Part shown: positions 20,800-34,130 of the stretch, piece after piece
Position numbering within the stretch: position 1 is the first letter of the stretch
Layout of the letters: each line of letters begins with the position of its first letter
Source of the DNA: Crotophaga sulcirostris
Taxonomy: Eukaryota > Chordata > Aves > Cuculiformes > Crotophagidae
Reading direction: 5' to 3'
Assembly: GCA_013397455.1 (NCBI GenBank)
Contig: VYZB01000326.1
Span: 273,310-337,309, forward strand
DNA: 64,000 nt
The notes under the pieces: model-generated
What the model was told of the DNA's origin: nothing
Seen by the model: the letters and a program-made list of their open reading frames with translations, nothing else
Database searches by the model: none
Translations under genes and position numbers: made by a program

Positions 20800-21240
20800 A
20801 CACTTATTAAATACTAACTTGATAGTACAAGAGAATGCTGTGTGATGGTTATTAAAGTTTAACAACTGTGTATATCTATTACCTAGCTGCTAAATCTTTA
20901 TATGCCTTGAATAATCAATTGATATTTAATTAGCATACAGTACTATTACTGCCTTCCTAAATCTATAATGATAAACCAAGTTACAAGTTATTGGACGTTA
21001 ATTACTAACTGATGATTAGAAACAGCAAGACATTTACCAGCCTCATTCCAGATATAATACAGCGTGTCCGTGCACACTGCAGAGCTGAACTGCGCTTACT
21101 CGCTCTTAATAATCAATGGGTGTTTAACATGCAATATTTGTCTAATTAGCGCTAAATTAAATCCTCATTGACAACACTTCAGGGTAAGAGATCTGCATCA
21201 AATATGATGGATTAGACACGGAAGGGCTGTTATTGTAAGC
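20800..21240. other. AT-rich, repeat-free block with TAATTA cores, candidate regulatory element
   Basis: Contains TCAATTGATATTTAATTAGC (core at 20925-20934), CTAATTAGCGC near 21140 and several ATTAA motifs. No transposon similarity seen. Confidence 0.3.
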
Positions 21241-23241
21241 AGGAGATGTGCGTGTCATTTGCTTTGCTTGTCATGGCTGGCACATGCCTCCCTGTGACTG
21301 TCAGCCCGGTCCTGGGGGGACCAGTGATGGAGCGATGCCTCGATGTTGGATTGACAGTCCTGGAGACCCCAGGTCTCTCTTTTCTCAAGCTGTAGACACA
21401 AGCAGCTCTTGCCAGCACCCTCCCTTGCTTCCCATCCCCTCTCACCCATGGATATACTTGTGCCTCCAACCAGGCAGATGAGATCTGAGGTGTAACATGT
21501 GCTTTCTGCACAAGTAGAGGTCTTCACAGCCATCATGGGCAAACATATCCGCTGTGTTTTGTGCTATCTACCCAGCTTTTTTTGGTGGAGTCTCTGGGCA
21601 ATGAGGACTGTGGAGGTGTTTGTGGCCATCAGTGGAACCTTGCAACAGGGATACTGGGTGGAAATTGGAGGTGAGAGCAGCCCCTGGTGTTGCCGTCTTG
21701 CGTGGGGAAGCACCTTGGTACAGTTTGTCAGCAAGAGTGGAAGCTGTTTTGCGAGAGCAGCGGGATGGATTGCCCAGCCTGCGGCTCTTTGCAAGTATCA
21801 GCCTGCCCTTCACACTTGGTGTGGGTGTAATTAACTGTGCTGATAGGATGTTATGCCAACAGCAAAGCAGAAAACACCAGAAAGTGAGTCAGAAGCGATA
21901 CCGGGGCCGTTTGACGTGGAAGACTCTGATGGAGAGCAGGGTCAGTGCTCTGGTGAGGAGCAACAGAACGCAGAGAGGCTCCCTGCAGGGTCTGGCATGG
22001 CTTTGCTGTAGCTGAGCAGTTTTGTCCCGCGTGCAGGGATGATGAATGGACCCTGGGAGGTGTTTCTCTTCCTGGGTGCACGATGAATATATAACTTCCA
22101 GTCCCTTCCATTCTTTCAATCCTTTGCAAGGAATCACTGTCTTTGCTGCGTCAAGGAAGGTTCCTCACCACCAATTCTCCTGCCGCCTCCAGAGTTTTTT
22201 CCAAAGTTGGTTAAACCTATTGAAGTCTGAGCAGCTCCTTGGTTCCTTATGTGTCTTTCTCTGCCCCACAGAAGCCCACATCCTGCTGGTTGGGGTGGAT
22301 GTCTCCTGTACTTGGCAGGAGCTGTGATGAGAAAGCAGGAAGGAGAAAAAAAAAAAAAAGAAGGCTTCCAATTAGCAATTGAAATTGTTCTTAAAAGAAT
22401 TTGCCTATTCTGCAAGGAATGTTTAGTAATTGATAGCAATTTCTGGCAATTAAATACAAATTAATTCGTGCTACTGAGTAGCAGTATATTTATGGCTCTG
22501 TATTTATGGGCACTCCCTCTTCTTAAAAATATCTTCGTTGCTTTTGATAAGTAATTAGAGTTTACTGAATAATTTCCCAATGTAGGTATGAATTTTAAAT
22601 AATTTTTAGTACCGAGCAAGTGTTTCATTGTATTGCAGAGTGAGGGATTATCATTATTTATCCTGTAATAGGACCTGGAGGCTGGGACAGGCTCTGTGCA
22701 AGCGTATAACGAAGAGATAGTCCCTGCCCAGAATAGCTTTTTATGTCTCAGGTCTCTGCTGCAGACTCCTATACATGCTTTTCCAAGAAATAAATGTCAT
22801 TTACAGTCCTTTGCACCAGTGCAGCACAGGCTACAAGCAGTCCCTTGGCTGCAACTGTGTTTCTCCTTCCTCTTGATGAGCAGGAAATAGTAATACCCTA
22901 CTAGTAATAGTAATGATTAACCACTTGGAAGAGGAAAGAAAAGCCCCAGGCTGTGAGATAGTGAACAAAGGTTTTATCTCTTGATTAGCCTGTTTAAGTT
23001 TTGGATTCGAGGTGCCTTTTATTTGCTTTGTGCTTTTTCTAAGATGATCTCAGATCATGGCTGCAAACTTTTAATGGTGCTTCTCGAGTTGTGCACATGG
23101 AGTGTGAGCTCTTTACAGGATGAGATCTTCATATAATCACATTTCCAAGACTTGCAGATTTGAGGGGAGAGGGAAAAGCTGTGACTGGTTCAATGCTGCA
23201 GGTGAGAGCTGGCGGTGCAACACCAGACACAGAGAGAAGAG
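21241..23241. other. Unannotated intron stretch
   Basis: Outside the candidate block at 22365-22660 and the poly-A at 22348 nothing is recognised. Confidence 0.55.
22365..22660. other. AT-rich, repeat-free block, candidate regulatory element
   Basis: Shows AATTAGCAATTGAAATTG, GTAATTGATAGCAATT and a series of TAATT/AAATAATT motifs. No coding or transposon signal. Confidence 0.3.
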
Positions 23242-23497
23242 TTCATAGAGTCCTGAGTTGGAAGGAACCCCCAAGGATCATCCAGTCCAGCTCCTATCCC
23301 TGCACAGGACAACTCCAACATTCACACCGTGTGGCTGAGGGTGTTGGCCAAATGCTTCTGGAATATTGTCAAGTTTGGTGCTGTGACTGCTTCCCTGGGG
23401 AGCTGTTCCAGTGCTCCACCACCCTCTGGGTGAAGAATCTTCTAATGTCCAACCTAACCCTTTCCTGGCACATCTTCCTGCCATTCCCTCGGGTCAT
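23242..23497 (-). mobile_element. CR1 LINE fragment, second tail type, antisense
   Basis: It shows CCTGAGTTGGAAGGAACCCC, AAGGATCATCCAGTCCAGC, CATTCACACCGTGTGGCTGA and GGGGAGCTGTTCCAGTGC. These are reverse complements of the copy at 14680. A short CATAGAATG scrap follows at about 23502. Confidence 0.9.
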
Positions 23498-24764
23498 ACT
23501 ATCATAGAATGTAGCTGATGTTAGGAAAGATGTGTGTCCCAAATGCTTTCCATGGGACTGTGCTGGACAGTGTCTGCTCCCTTTGAAACATTCAAGGGAT
23601 TCCCAGGGGTGGGCAGGACCCCTGACAGTGATGGTGCGTGAAGGAGGTTTGTCTCCTCATGCATGATTTGCATACTGTGGTAGTCATCTCAAAAATGCTG
23701 TGAGGAAGAGAAGCTGGCCACACTGGAGGGAAGGTGCTAATTAAAGTACATTGGGAACAGCATCCATGCAGGGCAGGTCCTGGAGAGGGGGAGAAACCCA
23801 AGCCTGGAGAGCAGGCAACATGTTCAAAAGTGAGCTTGGGAGCTGGCAGCAGCATTTGGGCTTGCAGTGCCAGGCAGGGGTAGGGTCAAAAGTGCCGACT
23901 TTTTGTTCTAAATGTATTTTAGGGTCCTGAGATGCTGCTTTTACTGAGGGTCAAACTAGAGCCTGGGAACCTTGGAGAAATAAACACCCCGTGGCATTAC
24001 TGTGTAGGGGACAGCTTTGGGATTTATCACATGTACTCATGTTATAGCTGAAGTGCCTTGTGGGCTATGAGGAGCTTTGAGGCTGCTTGGACCTTTTGGA
24101 GCTGCTCCTGTCCCCTTTGTCACCTGCGGGTAGTGGGATCGACCCCCACCTCTCGTTCAAAGGCTGTGCTGATCCTGCCTGTGGCTGCACAGCCTGTTCT
24201 GGCTCGTTTCTGTCTTCATTACTGAGCTTGATTAAATGGTACTTGTACAGCCAAGGGTTGGGAAAACACACAAAGGGACTTTTCTAGTCATCTGAGGCAC
24301 TTAGATACCGCGGAGACAGATGCTGAAGGGAAAGAGAGAGAGAGAGAGATGGGGTTTGACATTGTGGTTGCAGTAATGAGATGTAACCCATTAGGGCAGA
24401 GTCCTCCTGGAGTCCAGATGCCTCCAAGGAAGGGAGAGGGTTGAGGCAGAGCCTCAGGACCTGGAAAAGGCTCCCTTGGAAGAGGAAAAGAGTGCACTGG
24501 AAAGTTGTGCTGTCCTTCAGAGGAGCTGGGGACAGGTTGCTCTGGCTTTTGCAGAGACCAGGGGTGGGAGAAAATGAAGGTGAGAAGGTTTTGTCCTCAG
24601 GGTCTCCATTCTGTATCTTGTTTTATAGAGTCTTTATGCACGTGCAGCCAGCAGTATTGCTTTTATTGTTTGTTAAAGTCGTTCTATGATTTGTAAGTGT
24701 GTCTTTAACACCCATCTCACTGCAAGGCTGTGTGCCAGTGGGGCTTTGTGCAGTTTGGTGTAGG
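23498..24764. other. Unannotated intron stretch
   Basis: Only the GA microsatellite at 24331 and a CR1-like scrap of about 10 bases at 23502 are seen. Confidence 0.55.
24331..24350. repeat. GA microsatellite
   Basis: The run AAAGAGAGAGAGAGAGAGAT carries about eight GA units. Confidence 0.9.
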
Positions 24765-24997
24765 AACTGGGGAGGGGCTCTTTATCAGGGAGTGCAGGAA
24801 TGGGACAACGGTGAATGGTTTTCAGCTGCAAGAGGGGAGATTGAGATGATATTTTAGGAAAAAATGTTCAAGGCCAGGTTGGATAGGGCTTTGAGCACCC
24901 CGATCCAGTGGGAGGTGCCCCTGTCCATGGCAGGGAGGTGGGAACTGGATGAGCTTTAAGGCCCCTTCCAATACAAACCATTCCAAGATTTTATGAC
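24765..24997 (+). mobile_element. CR1 LINE fragment with internal deletion, sense
   Basis: It begins GGGGAGGGGCTCTTTATCAG. After GATATTTTAGGAAAAAATG it jumps directly to TTCAAGGCCAGGTTGGATAG. It ends CCATTCCAAGATTTTATGAC. Compared with neighbouring copies about 75-80 bases around GTTGCCCAG are missing near 24867. Confidence 0.9.
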
Positions 24998-26924
24998 CCT
25001 GCCTAGCAGGTCCATCTGGGGCCAGACATTAACACTGTTACCGTGCACAGAGCTGGATTTAACCGTCATCTCATGGGCTATGCAGCTGCTGTAACATCTG
25101 GGATGTGCATGAGATGATGCTAAGAAAGTAGATTACTCTTGTCCCCTCTCTGTGAACCCTCAAATGGGATGCAGTCTTCTAAACTATCGGGTCAAACTTG
25201 TCTTTGGGAGCTGGGAAAGGCTGCAGCAGAAGGTGAAAACTCTTACTGCAGGGCAGTAATGGGTGAGTTTGGCCGCAGTGTCCATCCTGAAGACAATGCA
25301 AGGCAGTGTTCTTGGCAGACAGATGTGGGAGTGATTTTTGAGGGTGAGGAGCAACTTCAAACCAGCAGACTTGTGGTCTTGACCTCTCCTCGTCTGGCAG
25401 TCTTCCCTTAGATTTCACAGTCCAATTATTTTCGTGCTGTCCTTCCAGTGCTGGAGGAGCAGGGAGCTTTCCTCCCTGCCTGTCTGCAAGCCTTGTCTCA
25501 CGCTTCACTTAAAGGTTTTCCTTTTAGCCATTCTCTGCTGCTGTGAAGGGTCTGGGGCACGGTGAGAGCTTTCACCTCCTCTCCTTTCTTGTGATGATTG
25601 CGAGCTGGTGGCTTTTGGCCTCTGCACTACGGGTCTCTGGTTTGTTATAAGCTGTTGTGAGGACGGTTTGTGGTGCATTAGTACATGGAGAAGAGGTGCT
25701 GCAGATCCTTTTGGATTAATCAGCTGCCTGATTGGGAGGGATGACACCCAGCGACCCAGCGGGTCCCCTCTGGGAGCTGTGTAACAACCCCCTGCTCTCT
25801 CTGTGATCTCAGTGCACTGGCACCAGGCTCATGTCTGGATGTGGAGATCTTAGGAGATGGTCAAGACTTTAAACTGCAGTCTCTGATGGCCCCTCTCTCC
25901 CTTCCGGCAACTTGGAGATGCTCGCTTGTGTGATTGACTTCACATCCCAAAAGTCACCGCTTCTGTAAAGCTTCAGGACTCTGCCAGTGCTTCTGACTGC
26001 TTGAGTGCCCCGCAAGCCTTCAGACAAGGGTCAGCGAGGCTGCTGCTGTCAGAGGAGCTCAAAGGCTCCAGGTCTGAAAGCCAAGAGTAATTCTCCTCTC
26101 TTTGATTGCAGATTGTAAGGGGCGTAAACAGAGAGTATTGGCTCTGGGCAGCCTTGTAGTCTCTAAATTTGTGTGCTCGATCTCTCTCTGTGCAGAGCTC
26201 AGCAACAGAGCACCGTGTTGGGATACTGGTAGATGCCAAAATAACCCCATGATGAACAGCAGGTTCCCAGAGGTGGTGATGGTGGCTCTGTCTGGCCTCG
26301 AGGCTCCATCCCTGGGGACATGGTGAGGGAAAGGAGCTGTGCCAACCAAATCCCTTCTGGAATGATTATGGTTAAGCTCTCTCAGCAGGATTGCTCACCC
26401 GTGATTCATCAGCCCTCTGCTGCTAATGGTAGGGCGGTTCTCCTTTGCTGTCTGCAGAAATAACTCTTGGGGATAGGGAACTGGGATGTGACATCCCCAG
26501 GGAGTTTTTGGTGGCTCTGAAGTGCCACCTCGTGGATAACTGGCCACAGCTGGGAGGGCTGAGAGAAGGAATTTTGCAGAGCAGGTGCTAAGGGTGGAGG
26601 TGGGACCACTGCTGGTGTGATAACCCCTGTGTCTCATTGACCATGCATGGCCAAGTGTTGCTCCCTGTGCTGGGCAGCAGTGGGTGGACACTCAGGTTTG
26701 GGGTGCAGAGGTACCTGCCATTGTCTGGAAAGGGTATTATTTTGCCCTGCCCTGGCTCCCTTTTTTGTGTTTTAGAGCAGATGGCTTGGACTTTCTCCGT
26801 TGCTTGGCTAGAAGTAGCACCAGAACCAGATGAAAACCAGGCAGACCCTACAAGTGAATTTACCAGGTTGAACCCTCCCTGCCTTTATTTCTGCCTTCCC
26901 GACAGCAGCTTGTCCCTCCAGCAA
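24998..26924. other. Unannotated intron stretch
   Basis: No repeat family or coding exon recognised. Confidence 0.55.
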
Positions 26925-27190
26925 ATAAAAATTCCATGCACGGAACTAGTTAAAAACATCAATTAGCTCTAAAACAATTATTATTTTTTGAAATGCCATT
27001 TTATATATGCAATAACACAACACAATAATCCTGGGTTATTTAACAGAGCATTTACCATGAAAACAGTCATTACTCTTTAAATGCTGCTGACTGTACAAGC
27101 CTCTTAACATTAAACAGCAAGCGAGGCAGAAGTCTCGCCGTCAGAAATGCCATGTTCCCCTAAGTATATTAGAGATACTGTTATCTGGAA
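26925..27190. other. AT-rich, repeat-free block, candidate regulatory element
   Basis: CATCAATTAGCTCTAAAAC, AATTATTATTTTTTGAAATG and a long stretch without repeats. Ends before the CR1 copy at 27313. Confidence 0.28.
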
Positions 27191-27312
27191 GCTCGTTGCT
27201 TGGTTGAGTGGTGTTCACAAGCCCAGGAAGCTCTCACAATGATGTTAACTGTGGCAGTAGCCCATGTAGCTTGGGGGCATTGCCCAAATTTTGCTGTGTC
27301 AAAAAATATGTT

Positions 27313-27713
27313 GAGAGGCTGAGAGAGTTGGGGTTCTTCTGCCTGGAGAAGAGAAAGCTCTGGGGAGACCTTAGAGCAGCCTCCAGTACTGAAAGGGGCT
27401 CCAGGAAAGCTGAATATGGACTTTTTATCAAGGCCTGTTGTGACAGGACAAGGAGTAATGGTTTTAGACCAAGGGAAGGGAGATTTAGACTGGATATAAG
27501 GAATAAATTGTTTTCAATGATGGTGGTGAAACCCTGGCACAGGTTGCCCAGGGAAGTAGTGGAGGCCCCATCCCTGAGAACATTCAAGGTCGGGTTGGAT
27601 GGTGCTCAGAGCAACCTGATCTGGTTGAAGATGTCTCTACATGGGGGGGGGGGGTTGGACTGGATGACCTGTAAAGTTCCCTTTCAACCCAAAGCCTTCT
27701 ATGATTCTATATG
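27313..27713 (+). mobile_element. CR1 LINE fragment, 3' end, sense
   Basis: It has AGGCTGAGAGAGTTGGGG, GGAGATTTAGACTGGATATA, CACAGGTTGCCCAGGGAAG and the tail CCTTCTATGATTCTATATG. A G-run at 27642-27652 sits where CR1 has CAGGGGGGTTGGA. A 197-codon frame (27208-27801) overlaps it and includes decayed ORF2 C-terminal sequence (LREVGF-like, RKLWGDL, RLPREVVEAPSL). Confidence 0.93.
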
Positions 27714-28463
27714 TTGGAGAGGATCAGATGAGTTCAGTCCAACTTTACTACAGCCCCTTAGCTTTCCTTTACTCATGTCCCTCTCTTCTCTATTGCCCTA
27801 ATATCAAGGAGTAGCGACCGTGTTTGTTATCCAGCCTAAACCCAGCAGATTCTACTATTGTAATATTGTTGATAGGGCCTGTCATACTTCACAGATAAAG
27901 ACATTTTTGCTGCTGAGTTAATAGCGAATTTAGTAGTAAATTCTGCTTTTCCCCCTCTTTTGTGGTTCTTGGGAATTGTGCTGGATGTATATTATTTACT
28001 TACTTATTAGACTTCTTCTCGATACCTGGCCTGAACCCAGGGGAATCGATGGAAATACCATTCTCAGGCTACCAAAAACCTTTGGTTTAAGCAAAATAGT
28101 TGTGTTTAAAGAATAATTTAAGATGCTTTAAAAATTGAGCAGGCCATACATTTTTAATATTGATTGATATTATTATAAAAGATTCAGCTGCAACTCTTCT
28201 CACCAGGCCCTCTCTTGGCGCGCAGACGGCACGTTTGTCTGTGAGGGACACGGCTTAGTTATTTTTAATCTTTGAGACTCGTTCTTGTGAAATTTATGGG
28301 AAGCATCATCTCATGTCTGGCACCCCGGAGCATCCTGGACAGGAGCCTGAAATACATTGGGGAGAGCCTGAGAAGGCGGTGAAGCTGGATGAAGGACTGG
28401 TGGTGATTGAAGCCTGCGTCTCTTCTGGATGAAGGGAAGGAGATGGAACATCTCATTCCAGTA
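27714..28463. other. Unannotated intron stretch between inverted CR1 copies
   Basis: AT-rich around 28080-28180 (TTTTTAATATTGATTGATAT). No other feature seen. Confidence 0.5.
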
Positions 28464-28910
28464 ACATAGAATCATTAACGTTGGAAAAGACCTCTAAGCT
28501 CATCCAGTCCAACATTTAGCCCAACCTCACCATGCCTACTAAACCATGTCCTGAAGCACCACATCTACACATTTTTTGAACCCGTCCAGGGATGGAGACT
28601 CCACCACTGCCCTGGGCAGCCACTTCCAGTGCTTCACCACTCTGTCAGTAAAGAAACCTTTCCTAATATCCAATCTGAACCTCCCCTGGTTCAACTTGAG
28701 GCCTTTTCCTCTCATTCTATCACTTGTTCTTTGGGAGAGGAGATGAACACCCACCTCGCTACAACCTCCTTTCAGGCAGTTGTAGAGAGTGATGAGGTCT
28801 CCACTCAGCCTCCTCTTCTCCAGGCTAAACAGCCCTAGGTCCCTCAGCCAGTTCTCATAACCCCTGGGCTCCAGACCCTTCCCCTCCTTTGATCTCTTCT
28901 GGACATCCTC
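28464..28910 (-). mobile_element. CR1 LINE fragment, third tail type, antisense
   Basis: It starts with ACATAGAATCATTAACGTTG, then GGAAAAGACCTCTAAGCTC and AACATTTAGCCCAACC. It continues through CACTGCCCTGGGCAGCCAC to CCTCTTCTCCAGGCTAAAC and CTTCTGGACATCCTCC. The opposite-strand remnant reads [19 protein letters not shown]. Confidence 0.93.
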
Positions 28911-29352
28911 CTCCCTTTCTGAATCATCACAGAACTAGGAGCAGAACTTCTTCCATTAAACTGGAATGAACCTCAGGCAGAGGGTAAAATCTGCCCGACA
29001 GCAAGTACATATGGTTGTGCTTCTTGTAATCTCCCCTTTTTTTTTTCTTTATTTGTTTTTTAATGTGAAAGTGAAAAAGAAATACTGGCACAGCACCCAG
29101 GACTTGGTGCCTCTTTTGACAGTGTTTTGTTGGCACGACAGAGAGACAAAAGAGCCACCTCAGCCCTGGAGGAACTGAGTTTTGCTGCTGAGGAATAATT
29201 CTCCAAATTGCATTTATTTCACAGGCGTGAAAGGTCACAAAGTGAAGGGAAACAGAACTGTATTCAATTAGACAATTCGATCAAAATAAATCTGTCAAGA
29301 TGGCATTCCTGCTGAGGAATCAATTGACTTGGAAAATGAAGGCAGCTGCTAC

Positions 29353-29389
29353 TGTTGTTGTTATTATTGTTGTTATTATTATTATTTTA
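29353..29389. repeat. TTG/TTA trinucleotide repeat
   Basis: GTTGTTGTTATTATTGTTGT followed by (TAT)n. Interrupted and therefore probably fairly stable. Confidence 0.9.
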
Positions 29390-32300
29390 AATTAGCTGCA
29401 GTACCTGACATGAGTACCTGAGTTGGAGTGCCTGAGTGGTTCACATCATCTATCACTCTTATTAGATATTAATACATCCTCCTCCGCCTTGCATTTAGTG
29501 CCCTGTTAATAGTCAAGTGGCCCCAGAGTGCTTCCTGGGAGGTTGATAGGAATGATTAGTAATGAGAAGGGATGGCAAAGCTTTTTTCAGGCAGAAGGTT
29601 AAGGGAAAAAAAAGAAGAGAGAGAGAACAACCAAGCAAACACGCGGCTGATGTGCTTGGTCAGGCACATTTCTTGGTGGCTCTAAATCAACCTGAGTAAT
29701 ATATGAGCGTGTTCCCTTTGTTGGCAGATTGTAGTGGAGAAGGTACCCAAATAATTCACTTTATGGCTGGGGATTGGTTGGAAGAGACTTCATCTCTCCA
29801 CGTCACTGCTGCTCCTGCTTCCATGCATCTCCTGGCTCAAACTGACTTGGTGTAGCACCAGAGGTGGTCCATACCTTGATGGGGAAAGGTGTTTGCTGAA
29901 GGGTGTTACATGAGGACAGGTCCATTTGTCCATTGGGTTGGAAGGTGAGTAGAGGCTGAAGCGGGCAAAAGCCAACTTGGGTTGTGCCATTAGGGAATAA
30001 ATGATTTTGCAGGGGGAGAAATCCACCTGTCAGAGAGATCTTAGAGACCACACAGTCCACTTCATCATGTGAGCTATTTAAAACTTGACTTGATAGAGCA
30101 CTGGAGGATACAGCAAAGAAACAGGGCTGCCCCAGCTGGATGAGAGCCTGGATAACTCTGACAGATCCTTTCCAGTTTTGGCACTTCCCTCTCTGCTGTT
30201 GTCATCCCTTCGCAGCTGGACTGGAGTCGCCTCCCCGCTCTCCCGGGGATGCCCCCTCTTTGAACGTACAACACAGGGAAATCAAATGCAAAGGTTTCCC
30301 AGGGCTGGCAGGTAGAAGTTGCTAGGAGTGTCTGGGCTGCCTTTGATAGGAATGGTGATAAAAAAAGTTTCCTTTATCTTTTACCAACTAGGGTATTTTT
30401 CTTTGTATTGGGCAACCTTAAAAAAATTTCAAAAAAGAAAGGAAATCCACCAACCTCCTTTAAAGACTTTATCACAGCAACATACTGATCTGCGTTCCAA
30501 CTGCCTTCAACTTGGTGCACCTCACCAAAGGAACTCTTTCCACACCTTGGGCATCTCTGCTTGCTGCTGCCAGTGGGTGGGAGGCTTTTCCCCAGGGGCT
30601 TGGACGGGTGGTTCGCCCAATGCAGCCTTGGGTCCTCCTCTCCTGCATCTCTCAGAAGGCAGCTGAAGCATTAGCATCAGATGGCAGGGAAAAACAAGGT
30701 CTTCCTGGACATGTGGTAGGTACCAACGTGCTGGTTTGGTGCCGACCTCATGCCCCAGCTGAATTTTGTGGGTGTGAGGTGATCTTTCTGCCCTAAACAC
30801 TCTGTTCCTGCCTGGACATCAGTTTGCTGTGTAGCTCCTACACTGCTGCTCTACGTGTTGAAACGGGTGTAAGTGAACTCACCTTGAGACTTTGGGGCAG
30901 GGGATGCGTAGGCAGAAAACACACCTTTGCACACCCATGTATGAGGACAATCTGGCTGGGACCACTCGGATGCAACGTGAAGGGCAAGGAACACTGGCTA
31001 TCGCCTCCTCCTCCCGTCGCTTGCATTTTTATTGACTGGTGATGACAAACTGGTTTATGGACAGATCTTTTATACCCGCTAGGACTCGGCAGTTATTTTT
31101 GAGATGATGCTTTGCCTCAGAATCTTCCTTCCTTCATCCTTCATAAATCTTGAGCGAGGCTGCTGCATTCAGACCAAGCTTAATATTCTTCTTGCAGATC
31201 TCTGCACCAAAATGGCTGCATCTGAGCAGGGCAGTGTAGATGTCTTTCCCTCCACCTCTTTGCTCTGCTCAAAGGGAAGTTGTGAACCTCAGTTTTAGGG
31301 TTTGTCAAAAGGTGTGGGGTCCTTGGATGGGGCAGGCACCCTTGGGGGTGGTTTGAGTGGGGATTTAGAGAGTAGACGTGAGCTTCCTCTCCTCTTCCCA
31401 TCAGGGAATGTGAATTACTGGTTGGAGTATGGAGGTGATGTTGTTAGCTAGGGGACACTTGAAGGAGAGCAATGAGAAGAGTAATGCGAATAAGAGAAAA
31501 GAATAAGGAGGAGATAAAAAGAGAGACTTGTTTCGCAGCTGTGTGTTGCTGTTGTTGACTTTTTTTCAAATAAAAAGCAGAGGAAAAAGAGTCCAGCCCT
31601 GTCATTTCACCTCTCCTCTGCTAATGCATTCTGTTGCAAAGGACAAATCCCATTCACTTGGCCTTTCTCCTCTCCTCATTAACTCCGATGACCTTGGGGC
31701 TGTGGCGAGAGCAAAGCGTTTATCCCAACAAAAGGATTATCAAAATAAATAACCAGAGTTTTCAGAAAGGTCACGTCCCCCGCAAGCCCAGGCAGAGGCA
31801 AAACCTCTGTGCTCAGCTGAGTTTGGACTGGCTTCGCATCCCGATGTGTCTGGTGATAAATCCTGCTTGCTCTCATCTCACCCACGAGCATTGCCTCTCC
31901 CCCTGCTGTCCTCACAGCAAAATTGGAGAATATTTCCCTGTGAGGGTGGGGAGTGAAGTTATGCTGAGCAGCAGCAGTCCTCAGGGGTATCTGGAAAGCC
32001 CCACGGGACCCTGATGTTGAGCTGACATCACTGTTCTCCTTCCTAGAGCATTCTGAGGATCTCCCAGTGGGTTGTGACCAGCAAAGTAAACCCCTAGACT
32101 TGATGTTAGCAGGTCTTTGGAGAGGTCCATGAGATGAAATGACACGAACTCAGACAGAATGAAATACTGGAGAAGGTGTGTAAGAGCTTTCAAGAAATCC
32201 TCACCAGTATCAAGCTAGGAGGACAAAAACCCAGCTGGATTTATCAGTGGATTAATATTCTTCCAATTCTGTTTATGAAACACCTTTTTGTCACATGCAG

Positions 32301-32542
32301 TTCAGAGGAGCCTCAAAGCTTGAGGGGTTCAAAATTGTGATGGGACCTGCTGGTTTTTGAGCAGGTGTTTGGTAAGAAGGTATTAAGGGCTCACTATTCA
32401 CTACAAAACAGGGTCTAGGTGTCCTAGGAGGAGTGTGAGCACAGGAGGTGTTTCCTACCAATACCAACAGTCTGGGTGAGTGTCTGGTTATGTAGGGGGT
32501 TCCCAAATAAGCCACAAAGTTATAACTCCTGATCTTGGAGTA

Positions 32543-32562
32543 AATAATAATAATAATAATAA
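32543..32562. repeat. AAT trinucleotide microsatellite
   Basis: Six uninterrupted AAT units. Confidence 0.9.
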
Positions 32563-34130
32563 GTCCTCTAATTGTCTCGTCTTTCAGGATTGCTCCCCTG
32601 TGTACTGCACTGCTCTGCTTTTGTTTAGGCTGGGCTCAAGGGAGTAGATTTTGCCCTCAGCTTATCAAACTTCACCTTCTTTAGCAGATGGTCTTTTTTC
32701 CCACATTTCCAACAGCAAACAAACACGTCTCTTAGGTGCTCTGACCGCTTTCAGTTTCTCTGAAAAAAATAAAAAAAGAAATAAAACGTCTTTGGCTGAT
32801 GCGAATGAGTCTGGCTGCTTACAATCGGCTCCATCGTAGGCTGTCAGCAGAAGCCCGGCGTCGCGCACCCAAGTTTTGAAAGCCAAGTGATGAGCTGATG
32901 CGAGTGCAATACCTGTCTGGTGGAAGAACAGAGCTGAGTCGCTGCTGGAGGCTTTCTCACATTATAGGGTGAGATCTTGGTTGGGATCTGAGCCTGCTCA
33001 GCAATTCCCTTCTGCTCCTCTTGGCTCCGCGCATCTGAGGAGGGGGAAAAAAAAAAGCACCTGACTTTGCTGCCGCTGCCCGAGTGAAGTGTTATCAGGT
33101 TTCATTCTCCCTCCTGTCTCCTTTTTTCACTCCTGTGTACCACAAAAATATCTCCTATCATCATATGCCCCGGGAAGCTCTCCTGGAGCGTTTATCTATT
33201 GGAGAGAAATAGTGGAGGATGTGATTTTGAGGCTGACGTCCTCCCTCCGTCTTTCATCCCTTCTCTTCTGACGTGATTTAGCATCTCACAAGTTGTAAAG
33301 AGCGTCTCCCTTTATGTAGGTGCACCTGCTCTGCCTGTGCACAGGTGGGCGATGGTGCTGGTGTCGCTGTGAAAAGCGCGAATAATTTACCACCCAACTG
33401 AAAGGACCCATAAAGCATTAGATTATTAAAATCCATTGCAGTTTGGAGGAGAGATGTTGGAAGATGTTTGCTTTGGCTGCAGGCTCTGCCTTGGAGTTGG
33501 GCTGGAGGGAACAGGAGTGGCTCTGGAAGGGCTGTGATGTCGCAGATAGGCTTGTGGTGATGTATGGGCTGGCAGTTTCAAAGCCAACAAAATAAATAAA
33601 TAAACAGATCCAGATAGGCACAAGAACAACCCCGACAGCTTTCATTTTTTAAACCGGAGATGCCCTTCCCTGGGAAAGAAGGGGAGGAAAAAAGACTTTT
33701 TACTGCATGGCCAGAGAAATTATTTTTTTTATCATCTCCCTGTATTTTTTTTTGGAGGCAGATGAGCAGGCGATTCCTTTTTTGTCTCCCAGAAGCTGGT
33801 GTGGGGCAACCCCTGCCCAGCCTGACCCAGGAATACTTGGGCCATGAGCACAGCAGCAGCTCCATGCAAACACCTCTTATTCTGGTTCACACCAGGGCAG
33901 CTTTACTCACCAGGACCACAGCCAGGGATGTTCCTACACATACTTCCACCTCCTGTTTTTATCACTGATGCTCTTTTGCCTGCATCTGTGTGCTGCTGAG
34001 TGATTTCCCCTTGGGTTTGGAACCAGGAGCTAGATGCCAGCCCAGCCATCAGCCACAGCTCCAAGCGCTGGCCAGGATGCTCACCAAACACCTACGTTCC
34101 CAGCTGCTTTTGGCAACAGCTTGTAGAAGT

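Larger units (their letters stand above)
28911..34130. other. CR1-free intron stretch
   Basis: About 5.2 kb with the trinucleotide repeats at 29353 and 32543 and AT-rich DNA around 29200-29500. No gene or transposon recognised. Confidence 0.5.

Noticed and set aside
31920..31960. TATTTCCCTGTGAGGGTGGG resembling an internal CR1 segment
   Set aside because: The match is about 20 bases with no CR1 sequence on either side.
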